This document shows, in pieces, positions 15,887-23,107 of a stretch of 38,869 bases of DNA. A program made the translations under genes and the position numbers. Numbering within the stretch: position 1 is the first letter of the stretch; each line of letters begins with the position of its first letter. Origin of the DNA: Oscillospiraceae bacterium (GTDB lineage: Bacteria > Bacillota > Clostridia > Oscillospirales > Ruminococcaceae); assembly GCA_009784625.1 (NCBI GenBank), contig WRBI01000024.1, positions 1-38,869 on the forward strand, given 5' to 3'. Below the pieces are notes generated by a model. It did not search any database and was not told where the DNA came from. It was given only the letters and a program-made list of their open reading frames with translations.

Positions 15887-16201
15887 ATGATAGAGTTTGA
15901 CCACAAACCGGGTGACGGCTCTAATCAAGAAACGCAGGATTACGTAATAGTCAACGCATACGAAGATCTGGTCAAGCAAAACGTGTTGTCTATGGCAAAG
16001 TATCTGGAAATGTGTACCTGCAACAAGTGTTTGACCGACGTTTGTGCATTGGTTTTAAATGACCTGCCGCCTCATTATGTCACCACCCGAAAGGGCGAAA
16101 TCCTCACGCAGCTGCCCCAAAATGCACAGGACAAGCACGCTGACCTGACTGTAAAAATCGTACATGCCCTGAATTTCGTCAAGGACTCCCCACGACACTA
16201 A
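15887..16201 (+). CDS. ComFB family protein
   Basis: A 104-residue cytosolic protein from ATG 15887 with AAAGGCGG upstream. The core 'CTCNKCLTDVCALVLNDLPP' followed by 'HYVTTRKGE' is diagnostic for the late-competence ComFB family, in which four cysteines (three in this cluster) are thought to bind a metal. Related proteins bind cyclic dinucleotides in some bacteria, but a role here is not established. It is monocistronic, with its own promoter and terminator. It is not next to comFA or comFC. Confidence 0.88.
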   Translation: MIEFDHKPGDGSNQETQDYVIVNAYEDLVKQNVLSMAKYLEMCTCNKCLTDVCALVLNDLPPHYVTTRKGEILTQLPQNAQDKHADLTVKIVHALNFVKDSPRH

Positions 16202-16215
16202 AACGGACATATCAC

Positions 16216-16263
16216 CTCGCCCCGGCTGCCTTCTTTATGCGAAGACAACCGGGGCGAGTTTAT
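16216..16263 (+). terminator. Terminator of the comFB-like gene
   Basis: CTCGCCCCGG (16216-16225) and CCGGGGCGAG (16249-16258) form a 10-bp stem with a smaller CTTC/GAAG pairing inside, followed by TTTATTAT. Confidence 0.8.
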
Positions 16264-16290
16264 TATACCATGAGCGTAGCCATGGTATAA
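16263..16290. repeat. Perfect inverted repeat 1 of a paired palindromic element
   Basis: TTATACCATG (16263-16272) and CATGGTATAA (16281-16290) around AGCGTAGC. It lies between two convergent genes, just after the terminator T-tract. Confidence 0.75.
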
Positions 16291-16324
16291 TTGGCCATCG
16301 CCGTAGGCGCGGTCATAGAAACCC

Positions 16325-16358
16325 GTATAATGTTCACGCGCTTCGGTAGACATTATAC
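16325..16358. repeat. Perfect inverted repeat 2, overlapping the ddh stop codon
   Basis: GTATAATGT (16325-16333) and ACATTATAC (16350-16358) flank a 16-base loop. The distal arm supplies the last codon and stop codon of the DAP dehydrogenase gene. The arm sequence resembles that of the repeat at 16263 (TATAC/GTATA cores). Confidence 0.75.
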
Positions 16359-17237
16359 CAGCTTTGCCACCCAGCTTTCCCGCTCACCGGGGAGAAAGTC
16401 AACCGGCGGCAGTTCGATCATTGTGTACCCGCCCGGCTTTTGGCGAACCACCGCCCGCGCGCAGGAAACCATCACCTGTGAGGTGAGGGCCGGGTTGTTG
16501 ATCTGCATCCTGAACTCGAACATCTGATTGTCGGTCTTGCCCGAAACCCCTTTGCGGGTCATGCTTACCCCATGACCCATATCCATCAGCGCGTCAATAT
16601 CCGGCACCGCAATCACATGGGTCTCGTCATTTGAGAAGTAGGGGTCGGCTTTGATCAGCGCGGTGACCTCTTCGAGATTGGCGCCCGGTTTTAGCTGTAC
16701 ATACACCATTCGGCGATGTACACCAGTCCCGGTCGGGATGGTCATACTCAGTGCGCCGGCCACCCCATCCTTGCCTTTGGCGGCCACTGTGTGGCCCATG
16801 CTCATGCCTGGGCCAAAGTTTGTGTATGTGATTCCCTTTGGCGCACAGGCCTCAAGCAAGGCGCGGATCACGCTGTCACTGCCCGGATCCCACCCGGCCG
16901 AGAGGACAGCGGCCGCGTTTCCGGCTTTGGCCGCCCCATCCAGCTTTCGGCGGAGGGCGGGGATTTCACTGTGTACATCAAAGCTGTCAACAGTGGATAT
17001 CCCTTTCGCGAGGTAGGATATTGCCGTCTCCTCCACATTGCGGGTGGGCACACAGAGCAGCGCTACGTCGATCTTGCCAAGCGATGAAGCGTCCTCCACA
17101 ACCGGCAAGTCAAACATTTCTTTATCTCCCGCTTTTCTGCGGACGATGCCCGCCAGCTCGATATCGGGTGCGGCGTTAACCGCCTCTACCGCAAAGCGCC
17201 CTATGTTTCCGTATCCGACCACTGCCGCGCGTATCAT
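16353..17237 (-). CDS. ddh: meso-Diaminopimelate D-dehydrogenase
   Basis: A 294-residue NADP-dependent enzyme that makes meso-diaminopimelate in one step for lysine and peptidoglycan. The N-terminal Rossmann motif is IRAAVVGYGNIGRFAVEA. It is followed by 'LCVPTRNVEE', 'TVDSFDVHSEIP', 'AGWDPGSDSVIRALLEA' and 'TNFGPGMSMGHTVAAK', all typical of Ddh. ATG 17237 has an AGGAGTGA site; the longer frame from 17273 has none and covers part of the promoter. It is monocistronic. The stop codon sits in a palindromic repeat. Confidence 0.95.
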   Translation of the reverse strand: MIRAAVVGYGNIGRFAVEAVNAAPDIELAGIVRRKAGDKEMFDLPVVEDASSLGKIDVALLCVPTRNVEETAISYLAKGISTVDSFDVHSEIPALRRKLDGAAKAGNAAAVLSAGWDPGSDSVIRALLEACAPKGITYTNFGPGMSMGHTVAAKGKDGVAGALSMTIPTGTGVHRRMVYVQLKPGANLEEVTALIKADPYFSNDETHVIAVPDIDALMDMGHGVSMTRKGVSGKTDNQMFEFRMQINNPALTSQVMVSCARAVVRQKPGGYTMIELPPVDFLPGERESWVAKLV

Positions 17238-17275
17238 AAAGATCACTCCTGCCATTGGGATTGTCAACCGCATTT

Positions 17276-17304
17276 AATGTACACCGTAACGGGATAAATG
17301 TCAA
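17276..17304 (-). promoter_or_regulatory. Promoter of ddh
   Basis: On the minus strand a perfect TTGACA (17299-17304), 17 bp and TACATT (17276-17281), about 38 bp before the start codon. Confidence 0.65.
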
Positions 17305-17342
17305 CCGTTTTCTGTCGCCGGCCGGGACAGCTGTCACATCTT

Positions 17343-17426
17343 AGAGCCTGTCTTCACCGCTCAGGCATCGCTGCGACAGCGCTTTTTCTGCCGTATCGAC
17401 ACACTTCGTTTATGAAGACAGGTTCT
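17343..17426. mobile_element. 84-bp MITE-like element
   Basis: Terminal inverted repeats AGAGCCTGTCTTCA (17343-17356) and TGAAGACAGGTTCT (17413-17426) match at 13 of 14 positions. The element carries no coding capacity and no clear target duplication. It lies between the divergent ddh and ireB promoters, 5 bp from the ireB -35 box. Confidence 0.7.
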
Positions 17427-17431
17427 TGCTC

Positions 17432-17460
17432 TTGCAAAAGCGCAAGATTTGGTGTATGAT
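17432..17460 (+). promoter_or_regulatory. Promoter of ireB
   Basis: TTGCAA (17432-17437), 17 bp and TATGAT (17455-17460), 30 bp before the ATG. Confidence 0.65.
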
Positions 17461-17490
17461 GAATGAAATAACAAGAATCGGGGTGAGAGG

Positions 17491-17748
17491 ATGAGGCAGG
17501 AGCCGACCATTAGCTTTTCGATACACGAGGACAAAGACCGCCAGATGCGGGATTTGCTTGTGCAGGTGTATGATGCGCTGCGAGAAAAAGGATACAACCC
17601 GATCAACCAGATTGTCGGCTATATCCTTTCTGAAGACCCTACCTACATCACCACCCACAACAACGCCCGCAGCCTGATCCGTCGCATTGACCGGGACGAC
17701 CTCTTACACGCGCTGGTCAAAAACTATTTGGGCGAAGCCGGGCAATAA
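17491..17748 (+). CDS. ireB: IreB family regulatory phosphoprotein
   Basis: An 85-residue cytosolic protein of the DUF965/UPF0297 family, including '[20 protein letters not shown]' and '[18 protein letters not shown]'. In Enterococcus, IreB is phosphorylated by the PASTA kinase IreK on N-terminal threonines and modulates cephalosporin tolerance; Thr6 here is in a comparable place. The ATG at 17491 follows GGGGTGAGAGG. In most Firmicutes ireB lies between alaS and ruvX. Here it stands alone with its own promoter and terminator. Confidence 0.93.
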   Translation: MRQEPTISFSIHEDKDRQMRDLLVQVYDALREKGYNPINQIVGYILSEDPTYITTHNNARSLIRRIDRDDLLHALVKNYLGEAGQ

Positions 17749-17762
17749 AATCATATTATTTG

Positions 17763-17788
17763 GAGGCGGTCGGGCCGACCGCCTCTTG
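17763..17788 (+). terminator. Terminator of ireB
   Basis: GAGGCGGTC (17763-17771) and GACCGCCTC (17777-17785) with a 5-nt loop and a weak TTGT tail, 15 bp after the stop codon. Confidence 0.6.
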
Positions 17789-17822
17789 TCCATGTCTGTA
17801 CGTTTTTTAGGGGGAGACAGTC

Positions 17823-18770
17823 ATCGAGCAGGTAGTTTTAGGCAGGACAGGGATCTCGGTCAGCCGGCTTTGTTTCGGCACACTGACCCTTGGTCCGCTG
17901 CAGGCGAATCTGGATCTGGATACAGGCGCCGCATTGATTGCCCACGGGATCGGGCGCGGGCTGAACTTTTTCGACACCGCCCAATTGTATGAGACCTATC
18001 CCTATATCCGTGAGGGGCTTAGACGCGCCGGGCAGCCCGACGTTGTGATCGCGACCAAGACTTACGCTTACGACATAACCACGGCCACTGAGGCGTTCGA
18101 ACAGGCGCGGCGCGAATTAGACCGCGATTACATCGACTTATTCCTCCTGCACGAGCAGGAAAGCGAGCATACCCTGCGCGGCCACAAAGAAGCACTTGAC
18201 TATCTGTTCGAGCAAAAAGCAAAAGGAAAGATCGGGGCGGTCGGGCTTTCCACCCACCACGTCGCGGGGGTGGCCGGGGCAATCAAGGCCGGGCTGGATG
18301 TTTTGCACCCACTGATCAACCTGGACGGCCTGGGCATCGTGGACGGAACGCGAAAAGAGATGGAAGACGCGGTGGCTGACGCTTTTGGCGCGGGGATAGG
18401 CACTTTCGGGATGAAGGCACTGGGCGGCGGGAACCTCTTCCGAAAAGCTGAGGAATGTCTTGACTACGCGCTCTCACTGCCCTATCTGCACAGTGTGGCC
18501 GTCGGGATGCAGAGTATGGATGAGATCGACGCAAACGTCGATTTCTTTGAGGGGCGCGGGTTTTCACACGAGACCAGGGCTGTGCTGGCCGGCAAAGTGC
18601 GGCGGCTGCACATCGACGATTGGTGCGAAAACTGCGGCAGCTGCGTCCCCCGCTGTGGGCAGGGCGCGCTCTCGCTGGGCGGGGAAATCGCCGTCTGCGC
18701 ACATGAAAAATGCATCCTTTGCGGGTACTGCTCGAGTGTCTGCCCGGCCTGGGCGATAAAAATAGTCTAG
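17823..18770 (+). CDS. Aldo/keto reductase with C-terminal 2x[4Fe-4S] ferredoxin motif; non-canonical start
   Basis: About 315 residues. The aldo/keto reductase barrel shows 'VLGRTGISVSRLCFGTLTLG', 'NFFDTAQLYETYPYIREGL', 'VVIATKTYAY' and 'IDLFLLHEQE'. The C-terminus has two iron-sulfur motifs, CENCGSCVPRC and CILCGYCSSVCP. It is probably a cytosolic ferredoxin-linked oxidoreductase; the substrate is unknown. Between the in-frame TAG (17808) and the conserved N-terminus there is no ATG, GTG or TTG. The best Shine-Dalgarno (GGGGGAG, 17810-17816) points to ATC at 17823 (6-nt spacing) or GTC at 17820. The first canonical start is TTG at 17934, which would delete about 37 conserved residues. Either initiation is non-standard, or a base is mutated or miscalled. 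Confidence 0.85.
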   Translation: MEQVVLGRTGISVSRLCFGTLTLGPLQANLDLDTGAALIAHGIGRGLNFFDTAQLYETYPYIREGLRRAGQPDVVIATKTYAYDITTATEAFEQARRELDRDYIDLFLLHEQESEHTLRGHKEALDYLFEQKAKGKIGAVGLSTHHVAGVAGAIKAGLDVLHPLINLDGLGIVDGTRKEMEDAVADAFGAGIGTFGMKALGGGNLFRKAEECLDYALSLPYLHSVAVGMQSMDEIDANVDFFEGRGFSHETRAVLAGKVRRLHIDDWCENCGSCVPRCGQGALSLGGEIAVCAHEKCILCGYCSSVCPAWAIKIV

Positions 18771-18777
18771 CAAAGTG

Positions 18778-18806
18778 TATACATCCGGCGCGAACTGTGG
18801 TATACT
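18778..18806 (+). promoter_or_regulatory. Possible promoter of the small conserved gene at 18836
   Basis: TATACA (18778-18783), 17 bp and TATACT (18801-18806), 30 bp before the start codon. Confidence 0.45.
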
Positions 18807-18835
18807 TATTCTTTGAGCAAGGAAGGATGATGAGA

Positions 18836-19132
18836 ATGGGCAAAGAAAATACCAAAAAGATGCTCACGTACAAGGGCAAGCCCTTGGTGCGTGATGGAAA
18901 TACAATGTACTATGGCGACATGGCGGACGAATATGTGGCCGTATTGATGATTGTGGAAACAAAGGACTTCGCTGATCTGAAATTGCCCACAAAGGTGAAT
19001 GTACAGATCATTGCCACCGACCCCGAACAAAAGCCGCAGGAACGAATCAAAAAGCGGACCGAGAAAAACAACCTGTACGATGCGCTAAACGTGGCCACCA
19101 TTTGGCTCGAGCGAATTTTAGAAGACGAATAA
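18836..19132 (+). CDS. Small conserved Clostridia protein of unknown function
   Basis: A 98-residue cytosolic protein without cysteines or membrane segments. The start is ATG 18836, with AAGGAAGG 9 nt upstream; ATGs at 18827 and 18830 are too close to the site. Visible features are 'LTYKGKPLVRDGNTMYYGDM', a beta-rich middle (YVAVLMIVETK, VNVQIIATD) and a C-terminal helix (LYDALNVATIWLERILEDE). I recall similar short proteins in other Clostridia without a function. It stands alone between its own promoter and a strong terminator. Confidence 0.75.
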   Translation: MGKENTKKMLTYKGKPLVRDGNTMYYGDMADEYVAVLMIVETKDFADLKLPTKVNVQIIATDPEQKPQERIKKRTEKNNLYDALNVATIWLERILEDE

Positions 19133-19137
19133 TCACA

Positions 19138-19170
19138 AAGCCCCCGCCGCAGTGAATGCGGCGGGGGCTT
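19138..19170. terminator. Strong GC-rich terminator, probably bidirectional
   Basis: AAGCCCCCGCCGCA (19138-19151) and TGCGGCGGGGGCTT (19157-19170) form a perfect 14-bp stem with a 5-nt loop between two convergent genes. The T-tract is short in both directions. Confidence 0.8.
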
Positions 19171-19202
19171 CCTGTTATCGTCCATGATGACTGGCAGCGC
19201 TT

Positions 19203-19871
19203 TTACCGCCAAGGGTTGTTGTTCCCCCAGTTTTTATGATAATTCCGCTTGCGCCTGGCGCTCTCATAGTTTTGGCGCATTGTGCGCCATACTTCAGGGC
19301 CAAAGAACAGAAAGAAGTTGAGCAGCGAGAAGATAATCGCCACCCGCGCCGGAAAATCTCCCTGTATAAAGGCTAAGACATAAAAGGCCCAGTTAAAGAG
19401 CGCAATGTGCTTCGCCTTGACCGGCAGGATAAAAAAAAGCAGGAACGTCGCGTTCGGGTTCATATAGCAAAAGGCAAGGATGAGCGAGAGTAGCAGGTAG
19501 CTGTTCGTCCCAAAGCCGCTGATAAATCCCGCGATGACCGCGCCGATGACCCCCAGGAAAAAATACATGTTAAACAGGGTCGTACCCCAGGTGTACTCGA
19601 GGTTGGAACCGATTCGGTAAGCGACAAAGAGCGAGAGCAAAACAAAAAGCGGCTGGCCGGAAAGCGGCGGTACCAGCGCAAAAGTGGCCACCCGCCACAC
19701 TTCGCCAGCCAGAATATGTGCACGTGAAAAGCTCATAAAGCTGACCAGCCCGGGCATGGCGATCAGCGAAAGGGCATAGACCGCCAGCATGGTACCGGTA
19801 ATATAAAGCATAATGTTCGGGATTCCGAACCTGCGCCCGAGTTTATACTCCAGACGGTAAATCCATCTCAA
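19203..19871 (-). CDS. Rhomboid-like membrane protein, probably non-proteolytic
   Basis: A 222-residue protein with about six hydrophobic segments and a basic C-terminal tail. It retains rhomboid-family structural marks: 'GEVWRVATFALVPP' in loop 1 and 'YRIGSNLEYTWGTTLFNMYF' in TM2. However, it lacks the GxSG serine motif (it has 'GTNSYLLLSL') and has no histidine in the last membrane segment, so it is probably a pseudoprotease. ATG 19871 has a GGAGAGG site. It is monocistronic and converges on the terminator at 19138. Confidence 0.75.
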   Translation of the reverse strand: MRWIYRLEYKLGRRFGIPNIMLYITGTMLAVYALSLIAMPGLVSFMSFSRAHILAGEVWRVATFALVPPLSGQPLFVLLSLFVAYRIGSNLEYTWGTTLFNMYFFLGVIGAVIAGFISGFGTNSYLLLSLILAFCYMNPNATFLLFFILPVKAKHIALFNWAFYVLAFIQGDFPARVAIIFSLLNFFLFFGPEVWRTMRQNYESARRKRNYHKNWGNNNPWR

Positions 19872-19963
19872 TGCGCACCTCTCCTTGTCCCAGCAGCTTT
19901 CGATGTCAAGTATAGCACACTGCGCGCATAGTTCCTGTCGTTATCCGGCACAGGGCGCACTGA

Positions 19964-19982
19964 GCCGGGCAAACTGCCCGGC
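19964..19982 (-). other. Stem-loop after the CD1247-domain gene
   Basis: GCCGGGCA (19964-19971) and TGCCCGGC (19975-19982) with a 3-nt loop, about 25 bp past the stop codon of the minus-strand gene at 20008. There is no T-run; it is a possible weak terminator. Confidence 0.5.
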
Positions 19983-20007
19983 GGCGTTGATCTTTAACAG
20001 GTGTGCG

Positions 20008-20430
20008 CTACTCTTCGTCTTCCGGCTCGTCATCGTCCAGCTCGCCGTCCAGGTCAAACTCTAAATCTTCACCACAGCCGGGGCAAGCGATCTCGCCCTG
20101 ATCAAGCATATCTTCGTCCACATAGACGATGTCGCCGCAAGACGGGCAGGCAACCTCGTAAAGCTCGCCGTCAAAGTCTTGGTGACAGCAGCAGTCATCC
20201 TCGTCTTCTTCGCTGTACAGGTCTTCGATGATGTCATCGACTTCTTCCTGAATTGCGTCGAGTTCTTCGCCCATCATCACAAAGCCTTCGCCGACATCGG
20301 TTATGGCCAGCGCCATGTCGTCGAGCAGATCGATCATCGCGCCCAGCACTTTGCCCTCTTTTGTGGTGTTGTCAATCCCCAGCCCTTCGGCCAAGCCTTT
20401 CAGGTAGGCCACTTTTTCCATCATTTCCAC
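20008..20430 (-). CDS. CD1247 N-terminal domain protein with zinc-ribbon-like C-terminus
   Basis: A 140-residue cytosolic, very acidic protein. The N-terminal 60 residues (MEKVAYLKGLAEGLGID, 'TKEGKVLGAMIDLLDDMALA') are the CD1247-type domain of Clostridia. An acidic helix with a CCC cluster follows, then two CxxC pairs ('CPSCGDIVYV' and 'CPGCGEDLEF') that suggest a single zinc ribbon, and an acidic tail. GTG 20430 is preferred, with GGAGGAG 7 nt upstream; ATG two codons later is possible. It lies 17 bp after efp, so it is probably co-transcribed with it. Function is unknown. Confidence 0.85.
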   Translation of the reverse strand: MEMMEKVAYLKGLAEGLGIDNTTKEGKVLGAMIDLLDDMALAITDVGEGFVMMGEELDAIQEEVDDIIEDLYSEEDEDDCCCHQDFDGELYEVACPSCGDIVYVDEDMLDQGEIACPGCGEDLEFDLDGELDDDEPEDEE

Positions 20431-20447
20431 TATATTTCTCCTCCGCG

Positions 20448-21005
20448 TTAAGCGCGTTCCATGTATTCTCCGGTACGGGTATCTACCCGGATGCGATCGC
20501 CGATGTTGATAAAGAGCGGAACTTTGATTTCGGCGCCGGTCTCAAGTGTGGCGGGTTTTTGTACGTTGGTGGCGGTGTCGCCTTTAACACCCGGCTCGGT
20601 CTCGGTTACTTCAAGCTCGATGAAATTGGGCGGCTCAACCCCAAAGACATCGCCTTTGTAGGAAAGTACCTTGACGTCGGTGTTTTCTTTGACAAACTTA
20701 AAGTTGTCGTCCAGCTTGTCCGCGCCGACCGGTACGTTTTCGTAGCTTTCATTGTCCATAAAGTAGTATAGCCCGCCGTCGTTGTATAGATACTGCATTT
20801 CTTTGCGCTCGACAAAGGCGGTGGGGTATTTGTCCGACGGGTTGAAAGTTTTTTCGGTCACCGACCCGGTAATGACATTGCGCACCTTTGTGCGGACAAA
20901 GGCGGCGCCCTTACCCGGTTTTACATGCTGGAACTCTATGATCTGCATAACGTTGCCGTCCATTTCAAATGTGACGCCGTTCCGAAAATCGCCGGCTGAA
21001 ACCAT
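20448..21005 (-). CDS. efp: Elongation factor P
   Basis: A 185-residue translation factor that relieves ribosome stalling at polyproline. It has the three-domain layout: KOW-like '[20 protein letters not shown]', then [14 protein letters not shown] with the modifiable Lys near position 32, the middle '[20 protein letters not shown]', and the C-terminal '[17 protein letters not shown]'. ATG 21005 has AGGAGGAC. No EpmA or EpmB homologues lie nearby, as expected in Firmicutes. It is followed closely by the CD1247-domain gene. Confidence 0.97.
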   Translation of the reverse strand: MVSAGDFRNGVTFEMDGNVMQIIEFQHVKPGKGAAFVRTKVRNVITGSVTEKTFNPSDKYPTAFVERKEMQYLYNDGGLYYFMDNESYENVPVGADKLDDNFKFVKENTDVKVLSYKGDVFGVEPPNFIELEVTETEPGVKGDTATNVQKPATLETGAEIKVPLFINIGDRIRVDTRTGEYMERA

Positions 21006-21030
21006 GTTGTTGTCCTCCTGAATTTCGTTT

Positions 21031-21059
21031 AGTATACAGTACTTAGTTTAAAGCATTAA
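21031..21059 (-). promoter_or_regulatory. Possible efp promoter
   Basis: On the minus strand TTAATG (21054-21059), 17 bp and TATACT (21031-21036), about 26 bp before the ATG. The -35 box is weak. Confidence 0.4.
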
Positions 21060-21085
21060 CGCGGATATTGCAAGACAAAGTTTAA

Positions 21086-21172
21086 ACAGTTGACAGCGTA
21101 TAGTTGAAAGTTGACAGTTCCGGAATCGCTTCATGATTATATTTTAATAAATCCGCGTAGCAGGTGTCCTCA
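21086..21172. repeat. Small interspersed element, copy A (degenerate)
   Basis: It starts with short direct repeats (ACAGTTGACAG, AGTTGAAAG, TTGACAGTT). Its core (about 21123-21170) aligns with the element at 26369-26477: ATCGCTTC, then ATGATT, TTTTAATAA, CCGCGTAGCAGGTGTCC. The right-hand inverted end seems lost. It lies between the Xaa-Pro peptidase gene and the efp promoter. Confidence 0.55.
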
Positions 21173-21184
21173 CTTTCAGCAGCC

Positions 21185-22252
21185 TTACAACTCAATCAGC
21201 ACCTTGGGGCTGGATGTCAGGTTTATGTAGCCGTCTTCGGTGACCGCGACCATATCTTCAATCCGCACACCAAACTCGCCCGGCAGATAAATTCCCGGCT
21301 CAACCGTCATCACCATCCCCGGTTTAAGGGTGGCTTCGCTGATCTTGTTAAAGGCGGGGGATTCATGGATTTCAAGACCGAGCGAGTGCCCCAGTCCGTG
21401 ACCGAACAGCCCGGCGTAGGGGGACGCGTCAATCAGCAGGCGGGCGGCGGCGTCCACTTCTTTGCAGTGTGCGCCCGGTTTGATCATCGCCAGCGCGGCT
21501 TCCTGCGCCCGCAAAACAGTACCGTATACATCCCGCGCTTTCTCGCCGGCTTTGCCGACCGCGACCGTTCGGGTCATATCCGAGCAGTAGCCGCCCACCT
21601 TGAATCCAAAATCGAACAAGACCATGTCGCCGGTCCGGATTTTTTTATCCCCCGGAACCGCATGGGGCATTGAGCTACTGTCACCCACCGCCACAATCGG
21701 GGAGAAGGATACGCTGTCCGCCCCGTGTGAACGGCCAAAAATTTCGATTTCAAGCGCAGCTTCCCGCTCGGTTATCCCCGGTTTTACAAACCCGCACAGG
21801 TGGTCAAATGTCCGCTCAGCAATGCCTTGCGCCGCGCGGATGCTTGCAAGCTCGCCCTCATCTTTGCACTGGCGCATCCCGGCCAGTATGTCACTCAGTT
21901 TGTCGTCTTCGAGCAAAGTGACCCCGCCCAGCTTTTCGCGGTAGATGTTCCGCGCCTTTAGTGTGCACCCGGCGCTGTCCAAAGCCATTGACTTTGCGTT
22001 TTTAGATTTCAGAAACTGCCCAATCTGCTCATACAACTGGTCTTGCAGGATGATCTCGCAGCCCTTTAGCGTTTTTTCGGCCAGCTCAAAGTAGCGGGCG
22101 TCAATGATCATCCCACAGCCGGTGCGGGTGACCATCAGCGTGCCCGCCGAAGACGCCAGCCCGGTTAAATACCGCCGGGCAAACTCCCCGGTAATCAAGG
22201 CCGCGTCCGCCTGCTCGGGCAGCCGGCGGACGAGCGAATCCAGTCGGGACAT
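21185..22252 (-). CDS. Xaa-Pro peptidase (M24 family)
   Basis: A 355-residue cytosolic metallopeptidase that removes N-terminal residues next to proline. An N-terminal creatinase-like domain (1-125) is followed by a pita-bread catalytic domain with all five metal ligands: Asp in 'VLFDFGFKVGGYCSDMTRTV' (two), His in 'GLFGHGLGHSLGLEIHE', Glu in 'MTVEPGIY' and Glu in 'GVRIEDMV'. Its ATG immediately follows the stop of the upstream gene (TAAATG), indicating coupling. It is often found beside efp in Firmicutes, as here. Confidence 0.93.
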   Translation of the reverse strand: MSRLDSLVRRLPEQADAALITGEFARRYLTGLASSAGTLMVTRTGCGMIIDARYFELAEKTLKGCEIILQDQLYEQIGQFLKSKNAKSMALDSAGCTLKARNIYREKLGGVTLLEDDKLSDILAGMRQCKDEGELASIRAAQGIAERTFDHLCGFVKPGITEREAALEIEIFGRSHGADSVSFSPIVAVGDSSSMPHAVPGDKKIRTGDMVLFDFGFKVGGYCSDMTRTVAVGKAGEKARDVYGTVLRAQEAALAMIKPGAHCKEVDAAARLLIDASPYAGLFGHGLGHSLGLEIHESPAFNKISEATLKPGMVMTVEPGIYLPGEFGVRIEDMVAVTEDGYINLTSSPKVLIEL

Positions 22253-23107
22253 TTATTCTCTTCCCCCTTGCGCGGTGTAAATACGCAGCATGTCGGCGGC
22301 GTCGTCAATCTGCCGCCCGGCTGATTCACAGATGATAGTCGGGCAGAGTTTTCGCTCACATAAAAGTTTTGCCAGCGGGTCAAAATCCGGGCCGAACGCC
22401 TGGTCTTCAAAGGTCAGGTGGCGCACTTCGCCTTTGGCCGAATACTCGATCTTTGAAAAGTGGGCGTGAAAGGCGGCCGCCCGCTCTTTTCCCAGTGCGT
22501 TTTCGATGGCATCGAGCACCCCGGCCATAGCGGCGTAGTCGTTGACCCCGCCCTGTGTCCGCGCGTTGAGGTGTCCAAAATCGATGCAGGGCAAAAACCG
22601 CTCGTCTACCCCACACAGCGCCAATGTCTCTTCGAGGTCGCCCAGCTGGCCGAGCTTGCCCATTGTTTCGGGGCAAATGCGGATCTGCGAATAATTTTCA
22701 GTGTCCAGCATTTTTTGCGCCTGAGACAGTGTTTGCAGCGACCTTGCCAGCGCGTCTGCCCGTCTGCCTTTTCCCACACTGCCCGAGTGGATGACCATCC
22801 GCTCGCCGCCCATCCACTCCAGAACCTTGGCCGCGTCGCGGATGTAGTTCAGCGAGTTTAACCGCTTGTCCTCTTCCGGCGAGGAAAGCGAGATGTAGTA
22901 AGGCGCGTGAAGCGAAATCGTTATCCCGTGTTCTTTGGCTTTTTCTCCCAGTGCGCGGGCGGTCTTTTCGCCCACCCGAATCCCGTGGCCACACTGGTAC
23001 TCAAGGGCGGTCAGCCCTCTGGCCGCCAGATATTCGGGCAGCTCGAGCACACTCTTGTGTATGGTCGGGAAAGTATCGTCCTGTCCAGCCGGGCCAAACT
23101 TAACCAC
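22253..23107 (-). CDS. Deoxyribonuclease IV-like TIM-barrel protein (AP endonuclease family 2)
   Basis: A 284-residue TIM-barrel protein of the Nfo type. Candidate metal ligands occur in the expected order: 'SLHAPYYISLSS', 'MVIHSGSVGKG', 'ICPETMGKLGQLG', 'PCIDFGHLNA', 'FHAHFSKIEYS' and 'IICESA'. The start is GTG 23107 with AAAAAGGAG upstream; the longer frame from 23173 would overlap yqeG deeply. The 8-nt overlap with yqeG and the abutting downstream peptidase gene indicate one operon. DNA repair at abasic sites is likely, though the sequence is a divergent member and may act on other substrates. Confidence 0.8.
   Translation of the reverse strand: MVKFGPAGQDDTFPTIHKSVLELPEYLAARGLTALEYQCGHGIRVGEKTARALGEKAKEHGITISLHAPYYISLSSPEEDKRLNSLNYIRDAAKVLEWMGGERMVIHSGSVGKGRRADALARSLQTLSQAQKMLDTENYSQIRICPETMGKLGQLGDLEETLALCGVDERFLPCIDFGHLNARTQGGVNDYAAMAGVLDAIENALGKERAAAFHAHFSKIEYSAKGEVRHLTFEDQAFGPDFDPLAKLLCERKLCPTIICESAGRQIDDAADMLRIYTAQGGRE

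Noticed and set aside
17687-17992. Plus-strand open frame with ATG at 17791 before the reductase
   Set aside because: It overlaps the ireB 3' end and the reductase in the wrong frame and has no protein-like pattern; it is a shadow frame.
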